In this document: positions 36,332 to 45,660 of the stretch, piece after piece
Layout of the letters: each line of letters begins with the position of its first letter
Position numbering within the stretch: the first letter of the stretch is position 1
Origin: Sulfurospirillum diekertiae
GTDB taxonomy: Bacteria; Campylobacterota; Campylobacteria; Campylobacterales; Sulfurospirillaceae
Assembly (NCBI RefSeq): GCF_011769985.2
Contig: NZ_CP039734.2
Coordinates: forward strand, 186,001 to 250,000
Direction of reading: 5' to 3'
Length of the DNA: 64,000 nucleotides
The notes under the pieces: model-generated
Databases searched by the model: none
Seen by the model: the letters and a program-made list of their open reading frames with translations, nothing else
What the model was told of the DNA's origin: nothing
Translations under genes and position numbers: made by a program

Positions 36332-37917
36332 AATCACCGTATTTTTTACTTCTTTTGCCACTGTTAGTGTTCTGGTGGAAAATACTTCACAGTCCAAAAG
36401 AACATACCATCTTTTCACAAGAAATTTTTGAGAAGCTATTGGTCGAAAAAAAGAGTGCCTCTCAACAACCTAAAATGTTTTTGGCAGCCCTTATTTTGAT
36501 GGTAATTGCGCTTGCTCGTCCGACTTTACATGTAAACAAAGAAGCAGCGATTCAAACGCATGTTACGAGTACTTTAGCCATTGCAATCGATATTTCAAAT
36601 TCGATGCTAGCGCGTGATATTTATCCTTCTCGCTTAGACTTTTCCAAGGTTGCTGTTCAAAAGATTTTTGAGAAACTGGATGGTTTTAAATTTGCACTTC
36701 TTGCCTTCTCGAATGATGGTTTTTTAGTTGCACCATTCAGTGAAGATAGAGTAAGTTTAAATTTTTTGCTCAAACATCTCAGCACCGAAACATTGAGTAG
36801 CGAAGGTAGTTCCATTCCTTCGGCGATCCTTTCTGCACAAAAAATATTTGCTCCTTTAAAAGAGGGCAACAAAGAGCTTTTGATCATCACGGATGGTGCA
36901 GATGGAGATAAAATTGAAGAGGCGATTGCGCTTGCCAACGATGAGCAGATACATGTTTATCTTCTGCTCGTTGGTACAACCCAAGGTACCATGATTTACA
37001 CGGCAAAAGGTGAAGCACTCAAGGATCAAAAAGGCAATATTGTCATCACCAAGCGCGCAGACAGTATGAAAGAATTGGCGCTAAAGACAGGAGGCGCTTA
37101 CGTGACAACCAGTGGTGATCTGAGCGAAATACCATGGTTGTCTGAGAAAATTGCACTGAAAGCTTCCAAACAAAGCGTTCAAAAAGAGCAACCTTATGAA
37201 GCGATTGAGCTTTTTTATTACTTTTTGGGGATGGCGTTAATGTTGCTTTTTTTTGCATTTCACGCTTTACATGTAAAACGCTTAATGCCTCTTATTATGC
37301 TATTGTTAGGTACTTCTCCTGCATACAGTGGTATTTTGGATTGGTGGGAAATTGAACAAGCTAAAAATGCCTATGAAAAAGGCTCTTACGATAAATCTGT
37401 ACGTTTGTATGAAAATGTGAAAGCTTCCAAACAGAGTGATGCTTCTGCTTACAATCTTGCCAATGCTCTGTATAAAGCGAAACAATATGAGCAGGCGCTA
37501 CATCTTTATGAAGGGATTCAGGACGAGACACTGCAACGCCAAGTATTACACAACCAAGGCAATTCCTTGGCTCAATTAGGACGAATTGATGATGCGATAA
37601 AGGTTTATGAAAAAGCGTTAAGTATAGAAGAAGATGAAGATACACGCTATAATTTAGAGTACCTCAAGCAACAAAAAGATCAAAAGTCGCAAGAACAAAA
37701 TCAGCTAGAAGAGTCACCGCAACACGAACAACAAGAGCCTCAAAAAGAGAATCTTAATAGCAAAAAAAGCAAAGATAAAATTTCATCTAAACCTATGGAT
37801 GAGCAAGAAGCCAAAAAATGGGAACGAGCACTGATGCAAAAAGAGCCTGTAACCAAACCAGTCATACTGTATAAAAGCAATAAAATGGAGAACAATAATA
37901 ATGCGATTACGTGGTAG
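36322..37917 (+). CDS. Fused BatB-BatC protein (VWA plus TPR)
   Basis: 531 residues. N-terminal span, VWA domain (about 85-265) with MIDAS AIDISNSMLARD and LLIITDGADGD, a span at about 298-316, then TPR repeats (about 345-450; SAYNLANALYKAKQYEQALHLYE and NSLAQLGRIDDAIKVYEKAL) and a Gln/Lys/Glu-rich tail. BatB and BatC are separate proteins in Bacteroides; here one gene carries both. Exact palindromes lie at 36535 and at 37266, the latter at the junction between membrane span and TPR part. Confidence 0.87.
   Translation: MQLESPYFLLLLPLLVFWWKILHSPKEHTIFSQEIFEKLLVEKKSASQQPKMFLAALILMVIALARPTLHVNKEAAIQTHVTSTLAIAIDISNSMLARDIYPSRLDFSKVAVQKIFEKLDGFKFALLAFSNDGFLVAPFSEDRVSLNFLLKHLSTETLSSEGSSIPSAILSAQKIFAPLKEGNKELLIITDGADGDKIEEAIALANDEQIHVYLLLVGTTQGTMIYTAKGEALKDQKGNIVITKRADSMKELALKTGGAYVTTSGDLSEIPWLSEKIALKASKQSVQKEQPYEAIELFYYFLGMALMLLFFAFHALHVKRLMPLIMLLLGTSPAYSGILDWWEIEQAKNAYEKGSYDKSVRLYENVKASKQSDASAYNLANALYKAKQYEQALHLYEGIQDETLQRQVLHNQGNSLAQLGRIDDAIKVYEKALSIEEDEDTRYNLEYLKQQKDQKSQEQNQLEESPQHEQQEPQKENLNSKKSKDKISSKPMDEQEAKKWERALMQKEPVTKPVILYKSNKMENNNNAITW
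36535..36546. repeat. TTTACATGTAAA palindrome, exact copy, LHVN frame
   Basis: In the BatB part, just before the VWA domain. Confidence 0.9.
37266..37277. repeat. TTTACATGTAAA palindrome, exact copy, LHVK frame
   Basis: Between the VWA and TPR halves of the fused protein. Confidence 0.9.
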
Positions 37918-39322
37918 TTTAGGGCTGTTTTTTATCTTAACACTTGAGCTTTTTGGAGCACATGCTTTTTTACTGCAACCTTCTATTGAACAAGGAGAAA
38001 GTGCCACATTGGTATTAAGCGCTAAGGGGGAGAGTATTAAATTTCCTACGATAGATCAGATTGATGGTTTTACAGTCGTTTCGCATCAAAATCGCCAAAG
38101 TATCGAACTGAATAATGGAGTTGTTACGAAACAGCTTGATCACTACGTGACATTTTATCCAGATCGCAATGTTACAATTCCTGCATATGAGGTTATCGTA
38201 GATGGCAAAAAAGAGTTGACAGAGTCACTCCACTTACCGTTCGTACAAAAAGTTGTCACAAGCGCGCACAAAGAACCTTTTTCTTTCGAAATGAAAGTTT
38301 CCAATACAACACCTATGCGTCATGAAGGGGTGAAACTCTCTTTTATTTTCAAGCGTAACAAAAATGAAAATTTAGTGGATATGCGCTTTTTAAAGCCGAC
38401 ATTGGAAGGATTTTGGGTCAAAGAGGTGGGCAAAGATAATCCACACGTTGAAGGTGATGATGTCGTACATACCGTTCAATATATGATTTATCCGCAAAAG
38501 AGTGGAGAGCAACACATTGTCCCAGCAAAAATTGAGATTGCAAGGCAGGTTGCTTCACGTGAGATGTTTATCAATCAACTTCAATGGAAGAGCATTAGCT
38601 CAAACGATCTTACATTACATGTAAAGCCTCTGGATGGTGTGGATCTTTTGGGTGAATTCGCGATGGATATGCAAGTTGATAAAGAAGAAATTGCTCCCAA
38701 TGAAGCGGTAAATATGACTGTCAAAATTACAGGTGAGGGTAATTTTGATGATATTGAACCTTTTAAACTTACTCTTCCCAATGCAACAGTTTTTAGCGAT
38801 AGCCCAAAGGTAACGACATGGATGGAAGGTGAAAAACTCAAAGGTGAATTTGTCCAAAAATTTGCCATTAATGCACAGAAATCTTTCGAAATTTCACCAT
38901 TACAATTACGTTTTTATCATCTTTCAACAAAGCATATTGAAAGTGTTACTACAGATGCTAAAATTATTAAAGTTCTTGGAAAAACGGTTTCTTCTCCATC
39001 AGAAAAAGGTGTTGCTGAAGAAGAAAAAATTCATACGGAGATGCCTATAAAATGGCAATTTGATATACGTAGCTTTGCTTTTGGTCTAGGAGGCGCTACA
39101 TTAGTGGTTCTATTGGTAGGAGTTTTATATCGGTTTAAAAAAATTAAAATTATTCCACGCAGGATACAGCAAAGAGATATATTGCAAAAATTATTGAAAT
39201 ATCAAAGTCAAAATGAGGCAGTCGATTGTTGGATAGAAAAACTTGAAGCCAATCTTTACAGGGGTGGGAAACACCCCATTAATCGTAAAGCTATTGATAC
39301 GTTATTAGAGGATCTTGTGTAG
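37901..39322 (+). CDS. BatD-like oxygen tolerance protein
   Basis: 473 residues. Signal peptide at 1-24 (LFFILTLELFGAHAF), a long beta-rich periplasmic part (about 25-380) with Ig-like repeats, one span at about 392-415 (LGGATLVVLLVGVLY) and a short cytoplasmic helical tail. This is the BatD layout. It overlaps the previous gene by 17 bp and runs 18 bp into the convergent tyrA. A one-mismatch palindrome (38614-38625) encodes TLHVKPL. Confidence 0.85.
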   Translation: MRLRGSLGLFFILTLELFGAHAFLLQPSIEQGESATLVLSAKGESIKFPTIDQIDGFTVVSHQNRQSIELNNGVVTKQLDHYVTFYPDRNVTIPAYEVIVDGKKELTESLHLPFVQKVVTSAHKEPFSFEMKVSNTTPMRHEGVKLSFIFKRNKNENLVDMRFLKPTLEGFWVKEVGKDNPHVEGDDVVHTVQYMIYPQKSGEQHIVPAKIEIARQVASREMFINQLQWKSISSNDLTLHVKPLDGVDLLGEFAMDMQVDKEEIAPNEAVNMTVKITGEGNFDDIEPFKLTLPNATVFSDSPKVTTWMEGEKLKGEFVQKFAINAQKSFEISPLQLRFYHLSTKHIESVTTDAKIIKVLGKTVSSPSEKGVAEEEKIHTEMPIKWQFDIRSFAFGLGGATLVVLLVGVLYRFKKIKIIPRRIQQRDILQKLLKYQSQNEAVDCWIEKLEANLYRGGKHPINRKAIDTLLEDLV

Positions 39323-40132
39323 GGTCGTGGCTTTACTCATCCACGCCTCAAGCCCTTTCCAGTCCTCTTCTTCAATCATTTTTTTTGACTTTTCGAGCTC
39401 TTGTTCAAAGACCTCAATAGAACTTAAAAGGTTGGTTTTGTTTTGTCTAAAAATATCAGACCACATTTGAGGCGAGCTTTTTGCCACACGACTCATGTCA
39501 CGAAAACCACCAGCGGCGAGGGCTAAAATACTCTTAGGATCTTCTTGTCCCATAACACTATTTGCCAAAGCATAACTAATAACATGGGGAAGATGCGATA
39601 TAAATGAAGCATGCGCATCATGTGAAATAGGATCCATAAAGACAATTTTCATGCCAATGTGTGAGAACATCTGAATGGCTCGGTTTTTATGCAGGTCATT
39701 GCTGTTATCCGTGTCGCATAAAACAACGACTTTATCATGATAGAGATTTTGAATAGCAGCGCTTGGACCAAACTTCTCCGTTCCTGTCATGGGGTGTGCA
39801 GCAATAAAATTGGAGCGAATAGACTCAGGAACAGAAGCTACAATTTCCGCCTTGGTGCTTCCTAAATCGATAATCGTTGTTGTATCCTGCACATCTTTTA
39901 AGTCTTGAAGTGCTTTGATAATCCCTCCAACAGGAATAGCAAGAAAAATAACATCGCAGGTTTTAATTTCTGCAAAAGAGACAATATCGTGAACGAGTCC
40001 TAGTTTTAATGCCTCTTCACAGTGACTCAAGTTATGGTCAAATCCGACAATTTTAGAGACCAGTTTTGTATTTTGAAGTGCTAATCCTAAAGAGCCTCCC
40101 ATTAACCCTAATCCAACAATTCCAACAACCAT
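39305..40132 (-). CDS. tyrA: Prephenate dehydrogenase (TyrA)
   Basis: 275 residues. NAD(P) loop VGIVGLGLMGGSLGLAL, the AHPMTGTEKFGP motif with catalytic His, and SHLPHVISYALAN are family features. It makes 4-hydroxyphenylpyruvate for tyrosine. No ACT domain. It is convergent with batD (18-bp overlap) and divergent from bamA; tyrA and bamA are also neighbours in C. jejuni as I recall. Confidence 0.93.
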   Translation of the reverse strand: MVVGIVGLGLMGGSLGLALQNTKLVSKIVGFDHNLSHCEEALKLGLVHDIVSFAEIKTCDVIFLAIPVGGIIKALQDLKDVQDTTTIIDLGSTKAEIVASVPESIRSNFIAAHPMTGTEKFGPSAAIQNLYHDKVVVLCDTDNSNDLHKNRAIQMFSHIGMKIVFMDPISHDAHASFISHLPHVISYALANSVMGQEDPKSILALAAGGFRDMSRVAKSSPQMWSDIFRQNKTNLLSSIEVFEQELEKSKKMIEEEDWKGLEAWMSKATTLHKIL

Positions 40133-40261
40133 TTTTAATCCTTATTTTAGACATCTTGATGTATCAAAGAATAGCCTTATTATGGGTTTAATAGGCACTT
40201 AATTCTAGAGATGGTATTATATTCAAAATATCTAAAAAAATAAATTTTAGGGCTAATCAGT

Positions 40262-42499
40262 ATGAAAAAAATAACTGCGTTGTCTCTTGTCGTTGCGACT
40301 TCATTGTTCGCGGCTCCGTTAAAAAGCCTCCAATTTGATGGTTTGATCCACCTCTCTCCTGAGATGGCTTCAGAAATGATCGACATGAGAGCAGGTGATT
40401 CTGTCGACATGGAAAAGATCGATAAAGCGGTTAAAACGCTTTATAAACAAAATTATTTCGAAGATGTTTGGATTGAAGAGGTAGGCGAAGGCGCTCTTGT
40501 TGTTCACGTCAAAGAAAAACCTGTCATTGCAAAAATTGATCTTGTAGGTATTAGTGATAGTGATAAAGATGAAATAAATAAACTTATTGGTATCAAAAAA
40601 GGTGAAGTATATGATGTTGAGCGTGCAGAAGCTTCAAAACTAAAAATTATCAAGTTTTACGAAGATAAAGGCTATTTTGATACTGTTGTTGAATCTAAAA
40701 CAACACCACTTACTGAAAAACTTTCGATTTCCCTTGACTTTATTATTAATCGTGGTGAAAATGTAGTGATTAAAAAAGTAACTTTATGCGGTTCAAAAGC
40801 TCTTAGTTATAACGATGTTGAGCCAAATATTGCCAATAAATCTGAAGAGTGGCTACCTTGGATGTGGGGCTTTAATGATGGAAAACTTAGAACAAGTGAT
40901 ATAGAGCATGATTCCGCACGTATTAAAGATACCTATATGCAAAAAGGTTATCTTGACTGTGATGTAAGCCAACCGTTCTTAAAAACATATTTGGATAGTT
41001 ATACGGCTGATTTGGTTTACAATGTTAATGAGGGTGAACAGTATAAAGTGGGTACGATTGGTATTGAAATTCCGGAAGGATTTATTGATGTCCAAGCGGT
41101 CATTGCAGAGATGAATCTTCAAAATGGTAAAGTCTTTAATGTATCAAAATTACGTAAAGATATGACGTTGATTGAAACTAAGGTAGCAGACCTTGGTTAT
41201 GCCTTTGTAAAAATTGTTCCTGATGTCAAAAATGACAAGCAAAACCATATTGCTAATATTACCTATCGTGTTATGCCTGGTGAAAAAGTTTATATCAATA
41301 ACGTCAGAATTTCAGGAAATAGTAGAACAATCGATAGAGTTGTTCGACGTGAAATTTATTTAGCGAATGGTGATATGTACAGCCGAACAGATGTCGATGA
41401 TACAAAAAAAGCACTCAAACGTACAGGCTATTTTGAAGATGTAGAGATTAAAGAAGAGCGTATTAGCAAAGATAGAATGGATATCGTTGTTAATGTTAAA
41501 GAAGCTTCCACAGGATCGATTGGTGGTGGTATTGGTTATGGTTCATCCGATGGACTTCTTTTAAGTGCAAGTGTTTCTGATGGTAATATTTTTGGATCAG
41601 GCTTAAGAGCTGGTATTGATGTAGAACGATCTGATAGTGAGCTTAACGGTGCAATTTCTTTAGCCAATCCACGTCTATTTGATTCCGTCTATAGCCTTAG
41701 TGGAAAGATTTACGGTGCGGACAATAGCTATTACTATTACGATCAAAAGAAATATGGTATCAATGTTGTTTTAGGTCGCAAAATCGCTCGTAACTGGGGA
41801 GTATCACTCGGCTACATCATAGAACAGGATAAACTTTCAAATCTTACCAATGAACTTCAACCCTACAAAAATATTTTATGGACAGATGAAACAACGATTA
41901 AAAGTTCTGTTGTCCCTGGTATCTCTTTTAACAATACGGATGATTATTATCTTCCACGTAGTGGTATATCAGCAAGTTCAAGTTTAGAGATTGCTGGACT
42001 TGGTGGAGATGAAAAGTTTATGAGCAGTGTTAATAAATTTGCAACCTATTATGGTTTACAAGATCTGATTGATTATGACCTTATTTTACGTTATAAAGCG
42101 CAGTTTAAATACCTTGCTATTAACGCAGCGGATGAAAAATACTCTTATGGTGAAAAATACTATATGGGTGGTATCCGAACAGTTCGTGGATACGAGTCAA
42201 ATTCACTTTCGCCAAAACTGAGTGGTACAGATATCTTAATTGGTGGTAATACGATGTTAGTCAATACCGTAGAAGCCAGCTTCCCTTTGGTTGAGAGACT
42301 AAAAATGCGTGGAGCAATTTTCTTTGACTATGGTATGATTGGTGAAGATAATCTCGATATCAAGCGCGGTGGTACAGGTGTAGCATTAGAGTGGATTTCA
42401 CCACTAGGTCCTATTGGATTGGTATTCTCCCAACCCGTTATGGATGAGACAGGTGATAAAAAAGCTTCCTTTGAATTTACAATCGGACAAAAATTTTAA
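40262..42499 (+). CDS. bamA: Outer membrane protein assembly factor BamA
   Basis: 745 residues. Signal peptide at 1-18 (MKKITALSLVVATSLFAA), five POTRA domains (about 22-420) and a C-terminal 16-strand barrel. YYMGGIRTVRGYESNSLSP is the conserved VRGY substrate-folding loop, and the protein ends in Phe (IGQKF), the classic barrel signature. It inserts beta-barrels into the outer membrane. Single gene with a strong terminator. Confidence 0.96.
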   Translation: MKKITALSLVVATSLFAAPLKSLQFDGLIHLSPEMASEMIDMRAGDSVDMEKIDKAVKTLYKQNYFEDVWIEEVGEGALVVHVKEKPVIAKIDLVGISDSDKDEINKLIGIKKGEVYDVERAEASKLKIIKFYEDKGYFDTVVESKTTPLTEKLSISLDFIINRGENVVIKKVTLCGSKALSYNDVEPNIANKSEEWLPWMWGFNDGKLRTSDIEHDSARIKDTYMQKGYLDCDVSQPFLKTYLDSYTADLVYNVNEGEQYKVGTIGIEIPEGFIDVQAVIAEMNLQNGKVFNVSKLRKDMTLIETKVADLGYAFVKIVPDVKNDKQNHIANITYRVMPGEKVYINNVRISGNSRTIDRVVRREIYLANGDMYSRTDVDDTKKALKRTGYFEDVEIKEERISKDRMDIVVNVKEASTGSIGGGIGYGSSDGLLLSASVSDGNIFGSGLRAGIDVERSDSELNGAISLANPRLFDSVYSLSGKIYGADNSYYYYDQKKYGINVVLGRKIARNWGVSLGYIIEQDKLSNLTNELQPYKNILWTDETTIKSSVVPGISFNNTDDYYLPRSGISASSSLEIAGLGGDEKFMSSVNKFATYYGLQDLIDYDLILRYKAQFKYLAINAADEKYSYGEKYYMGGIRTVRGYESNSLSPKLSGTDILIGGNTMLVNTVEASFPLVERLKMRGAIFFDYGMIGEDNLDIKRGGTGVALEWISPLGPIGLVFSQPVMDETGDKKASFEFTIGQKF

Positions 42500-42509
42500 T
42501 CTAATAATA

Positions 42510-42534
42510 TAACGGGAGTTCAAAACTCCCGTTA
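42510..42534. terminator. Bidirectional terminator between bamA and ppx
   Basis: 11-bp perfect arms (TAACGGGAGTT / AACTCCCGTTA) with a 3-base loop between convergent genes. Confidence 0.88.
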
Positions 42535-42563
42535 ATCTTCATAACTACTTCAAATACTTTTTT

Positions 42564-44030
42564 CTACTTAATAATGATTGCAAAAGAGGCAGGTTTGATA
42601 AGCTGTTTGATCTGCTCATGTGCTAAGAAAAGTTTTTTTTCTGCTTGAATAGTCAGTGTATGATTTTGATAGCTAAAGACGATTTTACTACGACTCATAT
42701 CGCTATTGATTGCTTTTGAAAGAGCCAGTAGAAAACTAAGCCATTGTACCGTTTGAATATCGGGTAAAAGCGCTTTATACGTATTCATATCTTCTTCACT
42801 TGGAAGTTTATTAACATGGTATTTGACAAGCATTGCAATGAGTATTTTTTGTTCGTGTGAAAAGCCATAGTTGAGATTATTGAGAATAAAATAAAAACTA
42901 TGCATTTGATTTTGATAGAAACCCAATTTGATACCAATATTTAAAAGTTCTGCTGCAACACTAAGTTCCCATTTGTATTTTGCAGGTATATTATGGATAG
43001 GAGATAGCGTATCAAAAAGAAGATTTGCAACTTTTTTAATATAGAGATTCTCGTCTTCTACAATTGAAAAACGATCCTTAAAGCTTCGAAGACTGAGTTT
43101 GAAGTCAGGATTGAATTTATGCTTAGAAGAGCGTAAAAGATCACATAAATAAGCACCTTCCCTGATACCTGCACCACTTGTAATCATTTTTTGGCATCCG
43201 AGTTTTTGGAGAATGGATTGAAAAATGATACATCCTTCACGCATCGTATCGTATCGATCTTTACGCACTCCTAGAACTTTTAGTCCTAAGACATCAGAAC
43301 TCACAATGGCATTAACAAAAGAGGCGTGAGTAGCTATGTCATACTCAAAGCCATGTACCGTTTTAAGAGGGTAGTTAGTGCGTTCCATAATGATTTTAGA
43401 AAGCGACCGGAGAGTCCCACCTATGCCAATCATATCATTACATGTAAAGTGTTCAGGAATTTTTTCAAGCTCTTTATAAATAAAAGAGCGAATATCTGTT
43501 AGTGGAATTTTTTTATCAAAAAAGAGTTCTTTAAGTCTAACGGTACCAATATTAAGAGAAATTGTATCAACAATGATGCCATTTTCAATTCTGGCAAGTT
43601 CTGTTGAACCTCCACCGATATCAATTGTGACAGCATCTTTCATTTCTTTAAGGTAATTGAGCGCACCAACTGCACCATAATAAGCCTCTTTTGTCCCTTC
43701 AATAACTTTAATATTAATATTAAGCTCGTTATGTATTTGATTGATAAAGGTGCTTGCATTGGGAGCGTCTCTGAGTGCTGATGTTGCAATGCAGAGAACT
43801 TTATTGCACTTAAACCCTTTGATAATATGGCCAAACTCTTCAAGTGTTGTAAAAGCACGCTTCAGAGCAGGCTCTTGCAACACACCACCAAAATTATAGG
43901 CACCTTCACCAATACGGACACGACTTTTCGTCTCGTCAATGAGGTGGAAAGCAAAACGGCTACTTTTCTCAAAGATTGCCATTCTTGCAGAATTAGATCC
44001 TATATCAATGATGGCTGTGCGTTTTGACAT
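42564..44030 (-). CDS. ppx: Ppx/GppA exopolyphosphatase family protein
   Basis: 488 residues. Actin-like ATPase fold: AIIDIGSNSARMAIF (P-loop 1), CIATSALRDAPN, TIDIGGGSTELARI (P-loop 2) and MIGIGGTLRSLSKI. The C-terminal HD-like helical region follows (about 310-488). It hydrolyses polyphosphate or pppGpp. The start overlaps the stop of the ferredoxin gene by 1 bp. A one-mismatch palindrome at 43437-43448 gives HFTCN. Confidence 0.92.
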   Translation of the reverse strand: MSKRTAIIDIGSNSARMAIFEKSSRFAFHLIDETKSRVRIGEGAYNFGGVLQEPALKRAFTTLEEFGHIIKGFKCNKVLCIATSALRDAPNASTFINQIHNELNINIKVIEGTKEAYYGAVGALNYLKEMKDAVTIDIGGGSTELARIENGIIVDTISLNIGTVRLKELFFDKKIPLTDIRSFIYKELEKIPEHFTCNDMIGIGGTLRSLSKIIMERTNYPLKTVHGFEYDIATHASFVNAIVSSDVLGLKVLGVRKDRYDTMREGCIIFQSILQKLGCQKMITSGAGIREGAYLCDLLRSSKHKFNPDFKLSLRSFKDRFSIVEDENLYIKKVANLLFDTLSPIHNIPAKYKWELSVAAELLNIGIKLGFYQNQMHSFYFILNNLNYGFSHEQKILIAMLVKYHVNKLPSEEDMNTYKALLPDIQTVQWLSFLLALSKAINSDMSRSKIVFSYQNHTLTIQAEKKLFLAHEQIKQLIKPASFAIIIK

Positions 44031-44281
44031 TAATTGTCGCTGCTGAGCTGTTCGTATTTTAGCTTTAACTCTTCAACACTTTCAATATTGTCAGGATCTG
44101 CAACAATGCATTCAACTGGGCATACAGAAATACAAGCTGGTTCATCATAGTGTCCTACACATTCTGTACAAACATCGGGATCGATGATATAAATAGGATC
44201 TGACTCCTCAATAGCACCATTTGGACACTCATCGCGACATGCGTCACAAGCGATACATTCATCTGTAATCATTAAAGACAT
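44030..44281 (-). CDS. YfhL-type 4Fe-4S dicluster ferredoxin
   Basis: 83 residues. CIACDACRDECP and a second set CTECVGHYDEPACISVCP with the long spacer of YfhL ferredoxins. Acidic electron carrier. It is coupled to ppx by a 1-bp overlap. The same order (ppx, ferredoxin, regulator) is found in C. jejuni, here with a histidine kinase inserted before the regulator. Confidence 0.93.
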   Translation of the reverse strand: MSLMITDECIACDACRDECPNGAIEESDPIYIIDPDVCTECVGHYDEPACISVCPVECIVADPDNIESVEELKLKYEQLSSDN

Positions 44282-44349
44282 GCTTATTTTCCTTCATTTA
44301 AAGTAAAATTTATTGACGAGTTTATACACTAAAAATACTTTAACGAAAT

Positions 44350-45660
44350 TTAAAGCGAGCGTTTACGAAGAGGAAGTAGTAATGTAGCAATGGTTCCTTT
44401 AGTATCTTCTCTATTTTTAAGAGTTATTTTTGCTCCTAAAGCATCAGCTGCATTTTTAGCAAGGAAAAGCCCAAGTCCTGCACCTGTTTGATTGCCATAA
44501 CGTTTAAAAGGTGCAAAAAGATCTTTACTCTCATCAATACCAATGCCTTCATCAATGACACAGACAAAGAAACCTTCTTTTGTTAGGTAGGCTTGAATCG
44601 TAATATTTCCTTCTTTAGGTGTAAATTTGATGGCATTTTGAACAAAATTTTGTAAAATATGCATAAGAAGTGTCGGCTGAATCGTAATCTTATAGCTTAT
44701 GGGAACAATATCTTCAATGATATTTTTTTCTTCCATTTTGGCTAAGATAGTATAGTTATTGATCTGTTCTTTTAAAAAGGCGATCAGGTCAATTTCTATA
44801 GGTTTCTCAAATTGTGCACCTTCTTGTCTTCCAATCTCTAAAATATTGCTAATCATTTTGTTCATATCATTAATTGTTTGGTTATTACTTTTGAGAGTAT
44901 CAATATACTTTTCATTCTCTCTCGGCTTTAAAAGGGTTACTTCATTTTTGGTTTTCATAACAGCCAATGGGGTTTTAAGTTCATGTGCAGCACCAATGAA
45001 AAGTTCTTTCTGAGAATTGACAAAGATTTGAATTCGCTCAACCAATTTATTGATACTGACACCTAACGGTTGAAATTCACTTGGCAATTTTTGGGTATCG
45101 AACATTTGTAAAAAATTTTCATTCATGCTTGCTAATTTATTAGTTAAAGAACGTATGGGTAAAACGAGCATTCGTGAGAGAAATAGGGCATAAAAGAGGA
45201 TCAAAAAGATAGCGGTTAGGTTAATAATAAGAATATTTTTAAGAATTTTATTGAGCAAAATATCGGTATTGGAAATATCTTTAGTGATGGAAATAAAATA
45301 ATGTTCGCGTTTTTCTAAAGGATAATAGATCGTCAGGAATTTTTGGTCATCTTTTTCACTGTGTTCAAAGGAGGGTACATTGCCTTGATTAACACGAATG
45401 GCTATAGTAACTTGTACGTCATTAGGGTTATTAATTGAACTCAAAGATGGGTCAAAAATATTGATACCCATACGTTCAATGGAGCTGGTACGAGAGGTGG
45501 CAATAATTTGGGCTTGTTTGGTAAGTTCTTGTGTAATATCTTCAAAAATAGAAATTTTGATGTAGTTGTAAAGAATGACGGAGAAGATTACAATCAGTGT
45601 CGCCGAAGCGGACACCAATTGTAATATAAAACTTTCTCTTATACTTTTTTGGGAAAGCAA
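44350..45660 (-). CDS. Sensor histidine kinase paired with the CosR-like regulator
   Basis: 436 residues. Span at about 14-33, periplasmic sensor (about 35-140), second span (about 143-165), HAMP-like linker, DHp domain with phosphorylated His in AAHELKTPLAVMK, and HATPase domain with N box NFVQNAIKFTP, DEGIGI and GAGLGLFLAKNAA. Complete and apparently active. It overlaps the regulator gene by 22 bp, a strong sign of a cognate pair. Campylobacter and Helicobacter lack this gene beside their CosR/HP1043. Confidence 0.9.
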   Translation of the reverse strand: MLSQKSIRESFILQLVSASATLIVIFSVILYNYIKISIFEDITQELTKQAQIIATSRTSSIERMGINIFDPSLSSINNPNDVQVTIAIRVNQGNVPSFEHSEKDDQKFLTIYYPLEKREHYFISITKDISNTDILLNKILKNILIINLTAIFLILFYALFLSRMLVLPIRSLTNKLASMNENFLQMFDTQKLPSEFQPLGVSINKLVERIQIFVNSQKELFIGAAHELKTPLAVMKTKNEVTLLKPRENEKYIDTLKSNNQTINDMNKMISNILEIGRQEGAQFEKPIEIDLIAFLKEQINNYTILAKMEEKNIIEDIVPISYKITIQPTLLMHILQNFVQNAIKFTPKEGNITIQAYLTKEGFFVCVIDEGIGIDESKDLFAPFKRYGNQTGAGLGLFLAKNAADALGAKITLKNREDTKGTIATLLLPLRKRSL

